Assembly: GCA_002385545.1 (NCBI GenBank)
Contig: DGDR01000224.1
Span: 1-6,985 of the forward strand
Length of the DNA: 6,985 nucleotides
Direction: 5' to 3'
From: Clostridium sp. UBA3947
GTDB taxonomy: Bacteria; Bacillota; Clostridia; Clostridiales; Clostridiaceae
In this document: piece after piece, positions 1 to 5,672 of the stretch
Layout: each line of letters opens with the position of its first letter
Position numbering within the stretch: position 1 is the first letter of the stretch
Translations under genes and position numbers: made by a program
The notes under the pieces: generated by a model
The model's database searches: none
Told to the model about the DNA's origin: nothing
What the model saw: the letters and a program-made list of their open reading frames with translations, nothing else

Positions 1-19
1 AGATGTGTATAAGAGACAG
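1..19. other. Nextera transposase adapter (mosaic end) left on the contig end
   Basis: Bases 1-19 read AGATGTGTATAAGAGACAG, an exact match to the 19-base Tn5 mosaic-end sequence used in Nextera library preparation. It is a sequencing artefact and marks a physical contig end, not genomic DNA. Read through in the frame of the first gene, it gives the residues MCIRDR, a recognisable adapter translation that can be wrongly attached to the next protein. Real sequence starts at about base 20. Confidence 0.97.
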
Positions 20-41
20 GGATTATAGAGGAGGTGTATTG

Positions 42-497
42 ATGAAAAGGTTCATGGAGTTAATTGTACAGTTTAAGTTTGTATGGGGGTTAATTTTTAG
101 TGCTACAATCCTATTGTACTCGGTAGTGGCTATGCTTAATGGAGAGACTGCTATGAGTTTTATATTAATATGGCAGTTAGTTGGAATTACAATGGTGTTG
201 GGAGTTATACACTTCCTAATTTATGGTGAATTTATTCTCCGTTCTCTTAATACAAAATATAAAGCTGCAATTCATTTTATATCTTGTTATATTGTATGTC
301 TCATTTCAGTGGGGTTACTTAAATGGATAGATATATCAAATATTCAAGAAATATTAGTGTTTACAGGGAGCTATATATTCTTATATTTACTGGTGTTCCT
401 TTCTTTATATATGTATTATAAATTCACTGGTGAGCAGCTTAATGACCGCTTAGCAGCCTACAAGCAAAAAAAGAGCTTTGAGGAGGGAAAGAAATGA
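42..497 (+). CDS. Four-helix membrane protein, probable DUF3021 family
   Basis: A 151-residue integral membrane protein of unknown biochemical role. Hydrophobic segments lie at about residues 13-32, 40-60, 75-94 and 104-126, followed by a short charged cytoplasmic tail (LNDRLAAYKQKK region). The length, four-helix layout and tail after the last helix fit DUF3021, a Bacillota family usually encoded beside a LytTR-type regulator and often upstream of an ABC exporter, as here. The start at 42 is set by a strong AGGAGGTG at 29-36, five bases upstream. An upstream in-frame ATG at 3 lies inside the adapter and must be ignored. Its stop overlaps the start of the ATPase gene (ATGA), implying translational coupling. 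By family context it may modulate the regulator or transporter, but nothing in the sequence proves that. The membrane call is firm; the family call is moderate. Confidence 0.75.
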   Translation: MKRFMELIVQFKFVWGLIFSATILLYSVVAMLNGETAMSFILIWQLVGITMVLGVIHFLIYGEFILRSLNTKYKAAIHFISCYIVCLISVGLLKWIDISNIQEILVFTGSYIFLYLLVFLSLYMYYKFTGEQLNDRLAAYKQKKSFEEGKK

Positions 498-1378
498 GTG
501 TTATTGAAATCAGCAATCTAACTAAAGCCTATGGAAAAAAACGAGGTATCACAAATGTTAGTCTAAAGGTAAACAAGGGAGAGATTTTCGGTTTCATAGG
601 ACCAAATGGAGCAGGAAAATCCACCACCATAAAAGTTCTTTTGAATTTTATTTTCCCAAGCTCTGGAGAGGCCAAGATTTTTGGAATGGATTGCGTTACT
701 GAAACGGATAAAATCAAGGAGAACATAGGCTATGTACCTAGCGAAGTAAGATATTATGACAATATGACTGTAGAGGAACTGCTCAATTATGCCAAGTCCT
801 TTAAGAAGCAGGTGGACGAGGATTATATGAAAGAGCTGTGCCAAACCTTTGATGTAGAGCTTAATAAGAAGATATCAGAGCTTTCCTTAGGAAATAAAAA
901 GAAGGTAGCTATTGTACAGGCGTTAATTCATAAGCCTGCGCTGTTAATTCTAGACGAGCCAACTAACGGTTTAGATCCCTTAATACAGCAAAAGCTCTTT
1001 GTTACCCTATTAAAAGCAAAGGAAGAGGGTACTACCATATTTTTATCCAGTCATAACCTAACGGAAGTAGAAGAGTTCTGTGACAGGGTAGCAATTATTA
1101 AGGAAGGTAAGATTGTTGATGTAAGGAGTATAGAGGAATTTGCTCATAAGAAGATTAAGAGAATAACCCTGAAGCTTTCTAAAAACATAGAAAAGGAGCT
1201 GAAGGCAATAGGAGCTGAGGGCTTGGTAGTTGAAGGGGGTAAAATTACCTTTAGCTTCAATGGTGATATAAACAAGTTCCTAGGGCTAATTTCAAAATAT
1301 GAAATAGAAGATTTATTAATTGAAGAAAAGAAGCTGTCTGAAGTGTTTATGACCTATTATGAAGGGGAGGGGATGTAG
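494..1378 (+). CDS. ABC transporter ATP-binding protein (ABC-2 exporter type)
   Basis: A 294-residue cytoplasmic ATPase that should power the permease encoded immediately downstream. Visible motifs are Walker A GPNGAGKST (36-44), a signature loop LSLGNKKK (130-137, a variant of LSGGQ), Walker B LLILDEPT (150-157), the D-loop GLDP (159-162) and the switch histidine in SSH (187). The usual Q-loop glutamine is absent: the equivalent stretch is YVPSE (80-84). Similar changes occur in ABC-2 family ATPases, so this does not suggest inactivity. Residues from about 215 form a C-terminal accessory region common in this subfamily. AGGAGG at 481-486, seven bases before the ATG, supports the start. It overlaps the upstream membrane gene by four bases, and its stop directly touches the permease start, so the three form one operon. 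Substrate unknown; antimicrobial-peptide or drug efflux is common for relatives but not demonstrable here. Confidence 0.93.
   Translation: MSVIEISNLTKAYGKKRGITNVSLKVNKGEIFGFIGPNGAGKSTTIKVLLNFIFPSSGEAKIFGMDCVTETDKIKENIGYVPSEVRYYDNMTVEELLNYAKSFKKQVDEDYMKELCQTFDVELNKKISELSLGNKKKVAIVQALIHKPALLILDEPTNGLDPLIQQKLFVTLLKAKEEGTTIFLSSHNLTEVEEFCDRVAIIKEGKIVDVRSIEEFAHKKIKRITLKLSKNIEKELKAIGAEGLVVEGGKITFSFNGDINKFLGLISKYEIEDLLIEEKKLSEVFMTYYEGEGM
1363..1372 (+). promoter_or_regulatory. Ribosome binding site fixing the GTG start of the permease
   Basis: AGGGGAGGGG lies inside the last codons of the ATPase gene. Its GGAGG core ends eight bases before the GTG at 1379. That is ideal spacing for the GTG and too far from the next in-frame ATG (1394), so the non-ATG start is preferred. 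Confidence 0.75.
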
Positions 1379-2194
1379 GTGAATATTTATAAAATGGAAG
1401 TAAAAAAAGGCTTTAAATCCGTATTAATATGGAGTGTTATATGTGTACTTCTAAATCTACTATTTTTGTCTATGTTCCCATCTATGAAGGACAGCGGCAT
1501 GCAGGAGCTATTGAAAACCAAATTAGATGCTTTTCCTCCAGCCTTATTAAATGCCTTTGGCTTAGATGACGCACCAGATTTTTCAAAGCTAGAGGAGTAC
1601 TTTGCCTATGTATTCCAATATTTAATGATGGCAGGAGTAATTTATGGAGGCCTATTAGGTTCTAAGGCTTTAATAAAGGAAGAAAGCGAAGGAACTATAG
1701 AATTTTTATATGCTCAGCCAGTTAAGAGAAGCAAAATTGTTACTATGAAAATTTTTGCAGCAGTAACCCTATTTGCACTCTTTGTAATAATAATGGCCCT
1801 TTCATCTATACTTGTATCCTTAGCTGTAAAACCATCGGATTTAAACACTATGGATATGATTTTAAACTATAAACTATTATTTTCTGGTTTCTTTATGGTA
1901 GGCTTAGTTTTTATGGCTGTAGGCTTTGCTATATCCGCTGTAGTGCCACATTTAAGATTAGCCATGCCAATAACTATAGGACTCTTCTTTGTAACATACC
2001 TTTTAGGTATATTCTCAGATTTGATAGATAAGCTCAGCTTCCTAAAATATTTTTCACCTTTCCATTTTGCAATGCCAGCAGATGTGGTTAAACAAGGTAT
2101 TAAGTCTGGAGATATAGTGTTATCTTTGGTCTTTATTACAGTAGCCACTGTGGTGACTTATATTATCTATAGGAAAAAGAATTTTAGACTATAG
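1379..2194 (+). CDS. ABC-2 type transporter permease
   Basis: A 271-residue membrane permease, partner of the preceding ATPase. Six hydrophobic segments can be seen at about 14-32, 77-97, 122-148, 166-188, 194-212 and 245-264, with a sizeable extracytoplasmic loop between the first two. After helix 2 comes the characteristic ABC-2 stretch EESEGTIEFLYAQPVKRSKI (101-120), matching the E-x-x-x-G-T-x-E-x-L-x-x-x-P-x-x-R pattern thought to contact the ATPase. It starts with GTG directly after the ATPase stop codon (zero spacing). A downstream ATG at 1394 would remove only five residues. The protein ends with a basic tail. No convincing hairpin terminator follows; the next gene starts 142 bases on with its own promoter. 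Substrate unknown. Confidence 0.9.
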   Translation: MNIYKMEVKKGFKSVLIWSVICVLLNLLFLSMFPSMKDSGMQELLKTKLDAFPPALLNAFGLDDAPDFSKLEEYFAYVFQYLMMAGVIYGGLLGSKALIKEESEGTIEFLYAQPVKRSKIVTMKIFAAVTLFALFVIIMALSSILVSLAVKPSDLNTMDMILNYKLLFSGFFMVGLVFMAVGFAISAVVPHLRLAMPITIGLFFVTYLLGIFSDLIDKLSFLKYFSPFHFAMPADVVKQGIKSGDIVLSLVFITVATVVTYIIYRKKNFRL

Positions 2195-2207
2195 AGAAAA
2201 AATAATA

Positions 2208-2235
2208 TTGCATATAAACTTAAATAGGGTATAAT
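2208..2235 (+). promoter_or_regulatory. Predicted sigma-A promoter of the glutathione peroxidase gene
   Basis: A -35-like TTGCAT (2208-2213) is followed after 16 bases by a perfect -10 TATAAT (2230-2235). A second overlapping TATAAT lies at 2235-2240. Transcription should begin near 2242, inside the operator that follows. The promoter lies in the gap after the ABC operon, which has no clear terminator, so some readthrough from upstream is also possible. Confidence 0.65.
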
Positions 2236-2239
2236 ATAA

Positions 2240-2256
2240 TTGATAATAATTATCAA
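2240..2256. promoter_or_regulatory. Fur-family operator (7-1-7 box; Fur or PerR)
   Basis: TTGATAATAATTATCAA is a perfect 17-base inverted repeat with one central base. Its core TGATAAT-A-ATTATCA equals the 7-1-7 consensus described for Bacillus subtilis Fur. The PerR consensus (TTATAATnATTATAA) differs by one base per arm. It overlaps the predicted transcription start of the peroxidase gene, the expected place for repression. The consensus match points to Fur (iron), while the peroxidase target would suit PerR (peroxide); the sequence cannot decide between them. Confidence 0.8.
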
Positions 2257-2267
2257 CAGATAAAAAA

Positions 2268-2294
2268 TATCAAATTGATAATAAAATAGATAAT
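2268..2294. promoter_or_regulatory. Secondary GATAAT half-site cluster
   Basis: Downstream of the perfect box, TATCAA-A-TTGATA (2268-2280) forms a second, outward-facing 13-base palindrome. Further direct GATAAT hexamers lie at 2277-2282 and 2289-2294. Counting the two arms of the main box, four GATAAT hexamers fall within 53 bases. Fur-family proteins can occupy such arrays. In very AT-rich DNA, chance matches are also possible. Confidence 0.4.
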
Positions 2295-2322
2295 ATAAGA
2301 ACAAATGATGCAAATAGTATGG

Positions 2323-2328
2323 AAAGGA
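2323..2328 (+). promoter_or_regulatory. Ribosome binding site selecting the peroxidase start
   Basis: AAAGGA ends eight bases before the ATG at 2337. Earlier in-frame ATGs at 2319 and 2328 precede or overlap this site and have no ribosome binding site of their own, so 2337 is chosen. Confidence 0.75.
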
Positions 2329-2336
2329 TGATAATA

Positions 2337-2891
2337 ATGAGCATATATGATTTTACAGTAAAAGATATTAGCGGTAATGATGTTTCTTTAGCTAACTATA
2401 AAGGAAAGGTACTAATAATTGCAAACACTGCAAGTAAGTGTGGATTTACCCCTCAATATAAGGATTTGCAAAAGCTATATGAAAAGTATAAGGATGAAGG
2501 ATTAGAGATATTAGGTTTCCCTTGCAATCAATTTGATGGGCAGGAGCCTGGTAGCAACACTGAAATAAAAACTTTTTGTGAAGTAAATTACGGTGTTACC
2601 TTTAAAATATTCGATAAAATAGATGTAAATGGAGCAAATGCTGACCCTTTATTTAAGTATCTAGTTGCACAAGCTCCCTTCAAAGGCTTCGATAAGAGCA
2701 GTCCTATGGGAAAGCTACTATATAGTGTAATTGCTGAAAAGTATCCAGAAAACCTAGTGGGGGATGCAATTAAATGGAACTTTACTAAATTCCTAATTAG
2801 TAAAGATGGTAAGTATATAAAGAGATTTGAGCCAACTACTGATCCGCTAGATATGGAAGATGAAATTAAAAAGCTACTTACAGCTAACTAA
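2337..2891 (+). CDS. Glutathione peroxidase family protein (thioredoxin-dependent type, cysteine form)
   Basis: A 184-residue cytoplasmic peroxidase that should reduce hydrogen peroxide and organic hydroperoxides. The thioredoxin-like fold opens with MSIYDFTVKD. The peroxidatic Cys35 lies in NTASKCGFTPQY, followed by GFPCNQFDGQEPGSN (60-74) and IKWNFTKFLI (145-154). The catalytic tetrad is complete: Cys35, Gln69, Trp147, Asn148. Codon 35 is TGT, so this is the cysteine form, not selenocysteine. Cys81, 46 residues after Cys35, sits where thioredoxin-dependent members carry the resolving cysteine, and Cys63 is the usual FPCNQF cysteine. The likely electron donor is therefore thioredoxin, fitting bacteria that often lack glutathione. 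Length is normal. It appears monocistronic: own promoter, a Fur-family operator on the start site, and a terminator 40 bases after the stop. Regulation by iron or peroxide is inferred from that operator. Confidence 0.93.
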   Translation: MSIYDFTVKDISGNDVSLANYKGKVLIIANTASKCGFTPQYKDLQKLYEKYKDEGLEILGFPCNQFDGQEPGSNTEIKTFCEVNYGVTFKIFDKIDVNGANADPLFKYLVAQAPFKGFDKSSPMGKLLYSVIAEKYPENLVGDAIKWNFTKFLISKDGKYIKRFEPTTDPLDMEDEIKKLLTAN

Positions 2892-2929
2892 CATAGGTAC
2901 TTTTAAAATTGAAAATTTGAGTTTATGAT

Positions 2930-2990
2930 AAAGAGGCCGTTGCCAGACTAACAGTTTTTGTCAGTTAAGCAACAGCCTCTTTTTAATTTA
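2930..2990. terminator. Bidirectional terminator between gpx and lysR
   Basis: AAAGAGGC (2930-2937) pairs with GCCTCTTT (2975-2982), and GTTGC (2939-2943) pairs with GCAAC (2969-2973), with one C/A mismatch between. The 25-base loop may contain a smaller TAAC/GTTA pairing. On the + strand a T-rich tail follows (2980-2990). On the - strand the lysR stop codon (2983-2985) lies just before the hairpin, followed by a weaker TTTAT tail. It serves both convergent genes. Confidence 0.85.
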
Positions 2991-3861
2991 TTATTTCAAT
3001 AAACTTCATTGAGGTGGGCGATAAGGATACACCCTTTAAATAGCAGACTCCTATGCTTCTTGCTGGGATTTTCTCGGTAAGTTTTATCTCATACAATAGT
3101 CCCTTCTCTAAGTATTCCTTTGAAAATTCCTTAATAACACAGGCTACTCCTAAATTAATTTTAGCAAGCTCTAAGAGTAGGTCGTGAGAGCCAAGCTCAA
3201 TTTCAGGTATGAGGGTAATACCCTTTGATAGGAAGTAATTTTCTATGTATCGCCTAGAGTTGGATTTTGGCTCAAGCAATATTAGGGGCAATTCTGCCAC
3301 TTGGGAAAGGCTTAGGGGCATGGAGATAGTGCTAAGAAAGTTCTTGCCACAAATAAAGGTATCGTGAATAGTCAAGGTCTCTCTAACCTCTATGCTGGTA
3401 TCGTTAATGGGTAAGTTGCAAATAGAAAGGTCTAGTTCCCCTGACTTTAGCATTACGCAAAGCTCTGGAGTGGTGCTATTGATAATTTTAAATTTAATAT
3501 TAGGGAAGCTATTATGAAATCTCTCTAAGTAAGGTAATAAATAATGCTTGGATATAGTATCTCCAACACCTATCCTTAACTCACCAACAAGTAGGTTTTT
3601 TGATTCTAATAGCTTTTGCTCTGCTACATTAATTAAATTTATAGCGGAGTTACAATATTCAAATAGCATTTGGCCTTCCTTAGTAAGAATTACTCCCCTT
3701 GGCGTTCTGGTAAATAGGCGAATATCTAATTCTGCTTCCAGCTGCATAATAGCTTGACTGACTGCTGGTTGGGTCATATATAACTCCTTAGCCGCTTTAG
3801 AAAAGCTATTGCACTGAGCAACCTTGCAAAAAATTCTATATAAATCCAACTTGGTAGACAT
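2983..3861 (-). CDS. LysR-type transcriptional regulator
   Basis: A 292-residue DNA-binding regulator. The N-terminal winged helix-turn-helix (about 5-64) is typical: SFSKAAKELYMTQPAVSQAI (19-38), then LEAELDIRLFTRTPRGVILT (41-60). A linker helix and a periplasmic-binding-protein-like effector domain (about 90-290) follow, beginning GELRIGVGDTISKHYLLPYL (93-112). Length is standard. The ATG at 3861 is chosen because AAGGAG (complement of 3869-3874) lies seven bases upstream; an in-frame GTG at 3888 has no such support. The gene is divergent from the cofE-like gene with a 120-base shared gap holding overlapping promoters and dyad symmetry. LysR regulators commonly control the divergent neighbour and themselves, so it probably regulates the cofE-like gene in response to an unknown small molecule. 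I cannot place it in a named subgroup. Confidence 0.93.
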   Translation of the reverse strand: MSTKLDLYRIFCKVAQCNSFSKAAKELYMTQPAVSQAIMQLEAELDIRLFTRTPRGVILTKEGQMLFEYCNSAINLINVAEQKLLESKNLLVGELRIGVGDTISKHYLLPYLERFHNSFPNIKFKIINSTTPELCVMLKSGELDLSICNLPINDTSIEVRETLTIHDTFICGKNFLSTISMPLSLSQVAELPLILLEPKSNSRRYIENYFLSKGITLIPEIELGSHDLLLELAKINLGVACVIKEFSKEYLEKGLLYEIKLTEKIPARSIGVCYLKGVSLSPTSMKFIEIIN

Positions 3862-3898
3862 ATAAGCACTCCTTATATCTAATATCACACTTACTTAT

Positions 3899-3928
3899 TT
3901 TACTTATACCATAAAAATGTAGTATAGT
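3899..3928 (+). promoter_or_regulatory. Predicted promoter of the cofE-like gene
   Basis: TTTACT (3899-3904, 4 of 6 matches to TTGACA) and TATAGT (3923-3928, 5 of 6 to TATAAT) are separated by 18 bases. Each element overlaps an element of the opposing lysR promoter, so the two polymerases would compete. A weak match, as expected for an activator-dependent promoter. Confidence 0.4.
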
Positions 3929-3934
3929 ACAAGT
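3902..3934. promoter_or_regulatory. Dyad symmetry, candidate LysR operator
   Basis: ACTTATAC (3902-3909) and GTACAAGT (3927-3934) are inverted with 7 of 8 positions matching. Nested inside are TATAC (3905-3909) and GTATA (3922-3926), inverted with a 12-base gap. LysR proteins often bind interrupted dyads containing ATAC/GTAT arms. The location across both promoters fits autoregulation and control of the divergent gene. Spacing differs from the familiar ATAC-N7-GTAT sites, so the exact operator is uncertain. Confidence 0.4.
3903..3932 (-). promoter_or_regulatory. Predicted lysR promoter
   Basis: Read on the - strand: TTGTAC (3932-3927), an 18-base spacer, then an extended -10 TGG-TATAAG (-10 hexamer 3908-3903). 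The -35 is weak (3 of 6), but the extended -10 with its upstream T-run is identical over 14 bases to that of the other - strand promoter near 5674-5687. Predicted leader is about 35 bases. Confidence 0.5.
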
Positions 3935-3981
3935 GTAGAAATCAAATACTATTAAAATGAAAAAAATAAGGAGCGGTTTTA

Positions 3982-5172
3982 ATGGAAAGAGTAGTAGGAA
4001 CTGTTGTTAGAGGTCTTAGAGCGCCTATTATTAAGGAAGGAGAAGATATAACAGAGATAGTTGCAACCACTGTTTTAAAGGCTGCAGAAGTGGAAGGCTT
4101 TTCAATAACAGATAAAGATATTGTAGCTATAACTGAATCTGTAGTGGGCCGAGCACAAGGAAATTATGCTAGCATTGATCATATAGCAAAGGATATAAAA
4201 TCAAAGTTCGGTGACGATACTATCGGAGTAATTTTTCCTATTTTAAGCCGTAACCGTTTTGCAATTTGCCTTCGCGGTATAGCAAAAGGAGCAAAGAAAA
4301 TAGTTTTAATGTTAAGTTATCCATCTGACGAAGTAGGTAATCACTTAGTTGATATAGATGAATTAGATGAAAAGGGTGTAAATCCTTGGACTGATGTTTT
4401 AACAGAAAAGCAGTTCCGTGAATATTTTGGTTATAAAAAGCACACCTTCACTGGTATAGACTATATAGACTATTACAAGTCCTTAGTAGAGGAATATGGT
4501 GTTGAATGTGAGGTTATTTTCTCAAACAACCCAAAGACAATACTAGACTATACAAAGAGTGTCCTTACCTGTGACATTCATACAAGAGTAAGAACAAAGA
4601 GAATACTAAAGGCTAACGGTGCAGAAAAGGTATATGGTTTAGATGACATATTAACCTCATCCATCGATGGTAGCGGTTATAACGAAGCTTATGGCCTTTT
4701 AGGCTCCAACAAGTCAACAGAGGATAAGGTTAAACTATTCCCAAGAAACTGTCAGCCTATAGTAGATAAGATTCAAGCTATAATTAAAGAAAAGACAGGT
4801 AAAACTGTAGAAGTTATGGTATACGGAGATGGAGCCTTCAAGGATCCAGTAGGTAAGATATGGGAGCTTGCCGATCCAGTTGTATCACCAGCTTATACTT
4901 CTGGTCTTGAGGGAACACCTAACGAAGTAAAATTAAAATATTTAGCAGATAACGAATTTGCTAACTTAAAGGGAGAAGAACTTAAGAAGGCAATTTCCGA
5001 GTATATTAAAAATAAGGATGCAGATCTTAAGGGCTCCATGGTTACTCAGGGTACAACCCCAAGAAGACTTACAGACCTTATTGGTTCACTTTGCGATTTA
5101 ACTTCTGGAAGTGGAGATAAGGGAACACCAATAGTTTATATTCAGGGATATTTTGATAACTACGCTAAATAG
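3982..5172 (+). CDS. CofE-like protein (F420-0:gamma-glutamyl ligase family), extended form
   Basis: A 396-residue soluble protein. The N-terminus matches CofE: GLRAPIIKEGEDITEIV (11-27), then TDKDIVAITESVVGRAQGNY (43-62), like the CofE G-P-x-I-x-x-G-D-D-L and D-G-D-V-L-V-V-x-x-x-x-x-S-x-x-E-G blocks. From about residue 230 similarity resumes: YNEAYGLLGSN (233-243), IIKEKTGKTVEVMVYGDGAF (267-286), and LTDLIGSLCDLTSGSGDKGTP (363-383), resembling the family's C-terminal A-N-L-L-M-G-E-G-x-x-G-x-P. CofE adds glutamates to F420-0 with GTP, but members of about 250 residues are usual; here about 115-145 extra residues sit mainly between 100 and 228. Clostridia are not known to make F420, so the substrate is probably another carboxylate, perhaps folate or another cofactor. 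Start: AAGGAG (3968-3973), eight bases upstream. Divergent from lysR; single-gene unit ending at the hairpin at 5201. Family likely, function open. Confidence 0.8.
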   Translation: MERVVGTVVRGLRAPIIKEGEDITEIVATTVLKAAEVEGFSITDKDIVAITESVVGRAQGNYASIDHIAKDIKSKFGDDTIGVIFPILSRNRFAICLRGIAKGAKKIVLMLSYPSDEVGNHLVDIDELDEKGVNPWTDVLTEKQFREYFGYKKHTFTGIDYIDYYKSLVEEYGVECEVIFSNNPKTILDYTKSVLTCDIHTRVRTKRILKANGAEKVYGLDDILTSSIDGSGYNEAYGLLGSNKSTEDKVKLFPRNCQPIVDKIQAIIKEKTGKTVEVMVYGDGAFKDPVGKIWELADPVVSPAYTSGLEGTPNEVKLKYLADNEFANLKGEELKKAISEYIKNKDADLKGSMVTQGTTPRRLTDLIGSLCDLTSGSGDKGTPIVYIQGYFDNYAK

Positions 5173-5200
5173 TATAATTAATCTAAGCTTCTGAAATATA

Positions 5201-5259
5201 AATAAGGCTGTTGCACAAGAACTAATATGATAGTTGTGCAGCAGCCTATTTTTATTTTT
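5201..5259. terminator. Bidirectional terminator after the cofE-like gene
   Basis: A 14-base-pair stem with one G-U pair: 5205-5218 (AGGCTGTTGCACAA) pairs with 5234-5247 (TTGTGCAGCAGCCT), loop 5219-5233. Three further A-T pairs form with a one-base bulge. The + strand tail at 5249-5259 is TTTTTATTTTT. On the - strand it follows the stop codon (5252-5254) of the small gene, which lies within this T-tract. Confidence 0.9.
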
Positions 5260-5587
5260 CGTCTAACTCGTAGGATTGATACATATTGTCACTAGTATAT
5301 AGATATATTACCTTAGGTACATAATCCTTCTTTGGGTCAATGGTGTATAGCTTCTTTCCAGTGTACTTATTAAAGGATTCCACAGGATATATAATAGTAT
5401 CCTTATCAATAAAGGTTTTTGGTATATCACTTCTGGATTTATAATAAGTATGTCCATAACATTTAATCTTTGTAGGTAAAGCAAAGGGATTCCATACCCC
5501 ATAAAGATATTTGTTTGTAACTAGTAAGGACAATAGTATAAAAAGTAGTATAAGCAACAACATCTTTAATTTTTTGAATTTATTCAT
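5252..5587 (-). CDS. Small membrane-anchored protein, unknown function
   Basis: A 111-residue protein I do not recognise. Basic N-terminus (MNKFKKLK), one hydrophobic segment at about 9-24, then about 85 mostly polar residues. No lipobox is present (the only cysteine is Cys43), and no clear signal-peptidase site follows the helix, so a single-pass protein with an extracytoplasmic C-terminal domain is likely. That domain is rich in Tyr, Lys and Asp and starts GVWNPFALPTKIKCYG (30-45). The start is well supported: AGGAGGAG (complement of 5592-5599), four to six bases upstream depending on the core counted. It has its own consensus promoter and a terminator, which argues for a real expressed gene. 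It lies downstream of rtcB on the same strand, 173 bases away, with no evident functional link. Confidence 0.8.
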   Translation of the reverse strand: MNKFKKLKMLLLILLFILLSLLVTNKYLYGVWNPFALPTKIKCYGHTYYKSRSDIPKTFIDKDTIIYPVESFNKYTGKKLYTIDPKKDYVPKVIYLYTSDNMYQSYELDEK

Positions 5588-5672
5588 AAAGCTCCTCCTA
5601 GTTAACTAACTTCTCATAAAAGTATTCATTTTCCTTAATTGTAAAAAGTGAAAAAGAACCAATTATATATGG

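Noticed and set aside
3..41. Upstream ATG extending the first membrane protein by 13 residues
   Set aside because: It lies in the Nextera adapter; the strong ribosome binding site at 29-36 supports the ATG at 42.
529..844. Open frames on the - strand opposite the ABC ATPase gene
   Set aside because: They are antisense to conserved motifs (Walker A region), have no ribosome binding site and resemble no protein family.
1867..2148. Open frame on the - strand opposite the permease
   Set aside because: It is the mirror of a well-supported membrane protein, with no start signal of its own.
2319..2336. Earlier ATGs (2319, 2328) as the peroxidase start
   Set aside because: The ribosome binding site AAAGGA at 2323-2328 fits only the ATG at 2337, which also gives the usual family N-terminus.
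2195..2336. Riboswitch or small RNA in the gap before the peroxidase gene
   Set aside because: The gap is explained by promoter, operator and ribosome binding site; apart from the operator palindromes I see no GC-bearing stem or conserved aptamer motif.
2439..2441. Selenocysteine in the peroxidase
   Set aside because: The catalytic codon is TGT (Cys), not TGA, so no recoding is needed.
3548..3757. Open frame on the + strand opposite the LysR helix-turn-helix region
   Set aside because: Antisense to a conserved DNA-binding domain; no ribosome binding site or recognisable content.
5308..5502. Second - strand frame inside the 111-residue protein gene
   Set aside because: It overlaps a better-supported gene and lacks a ribosome binding site.
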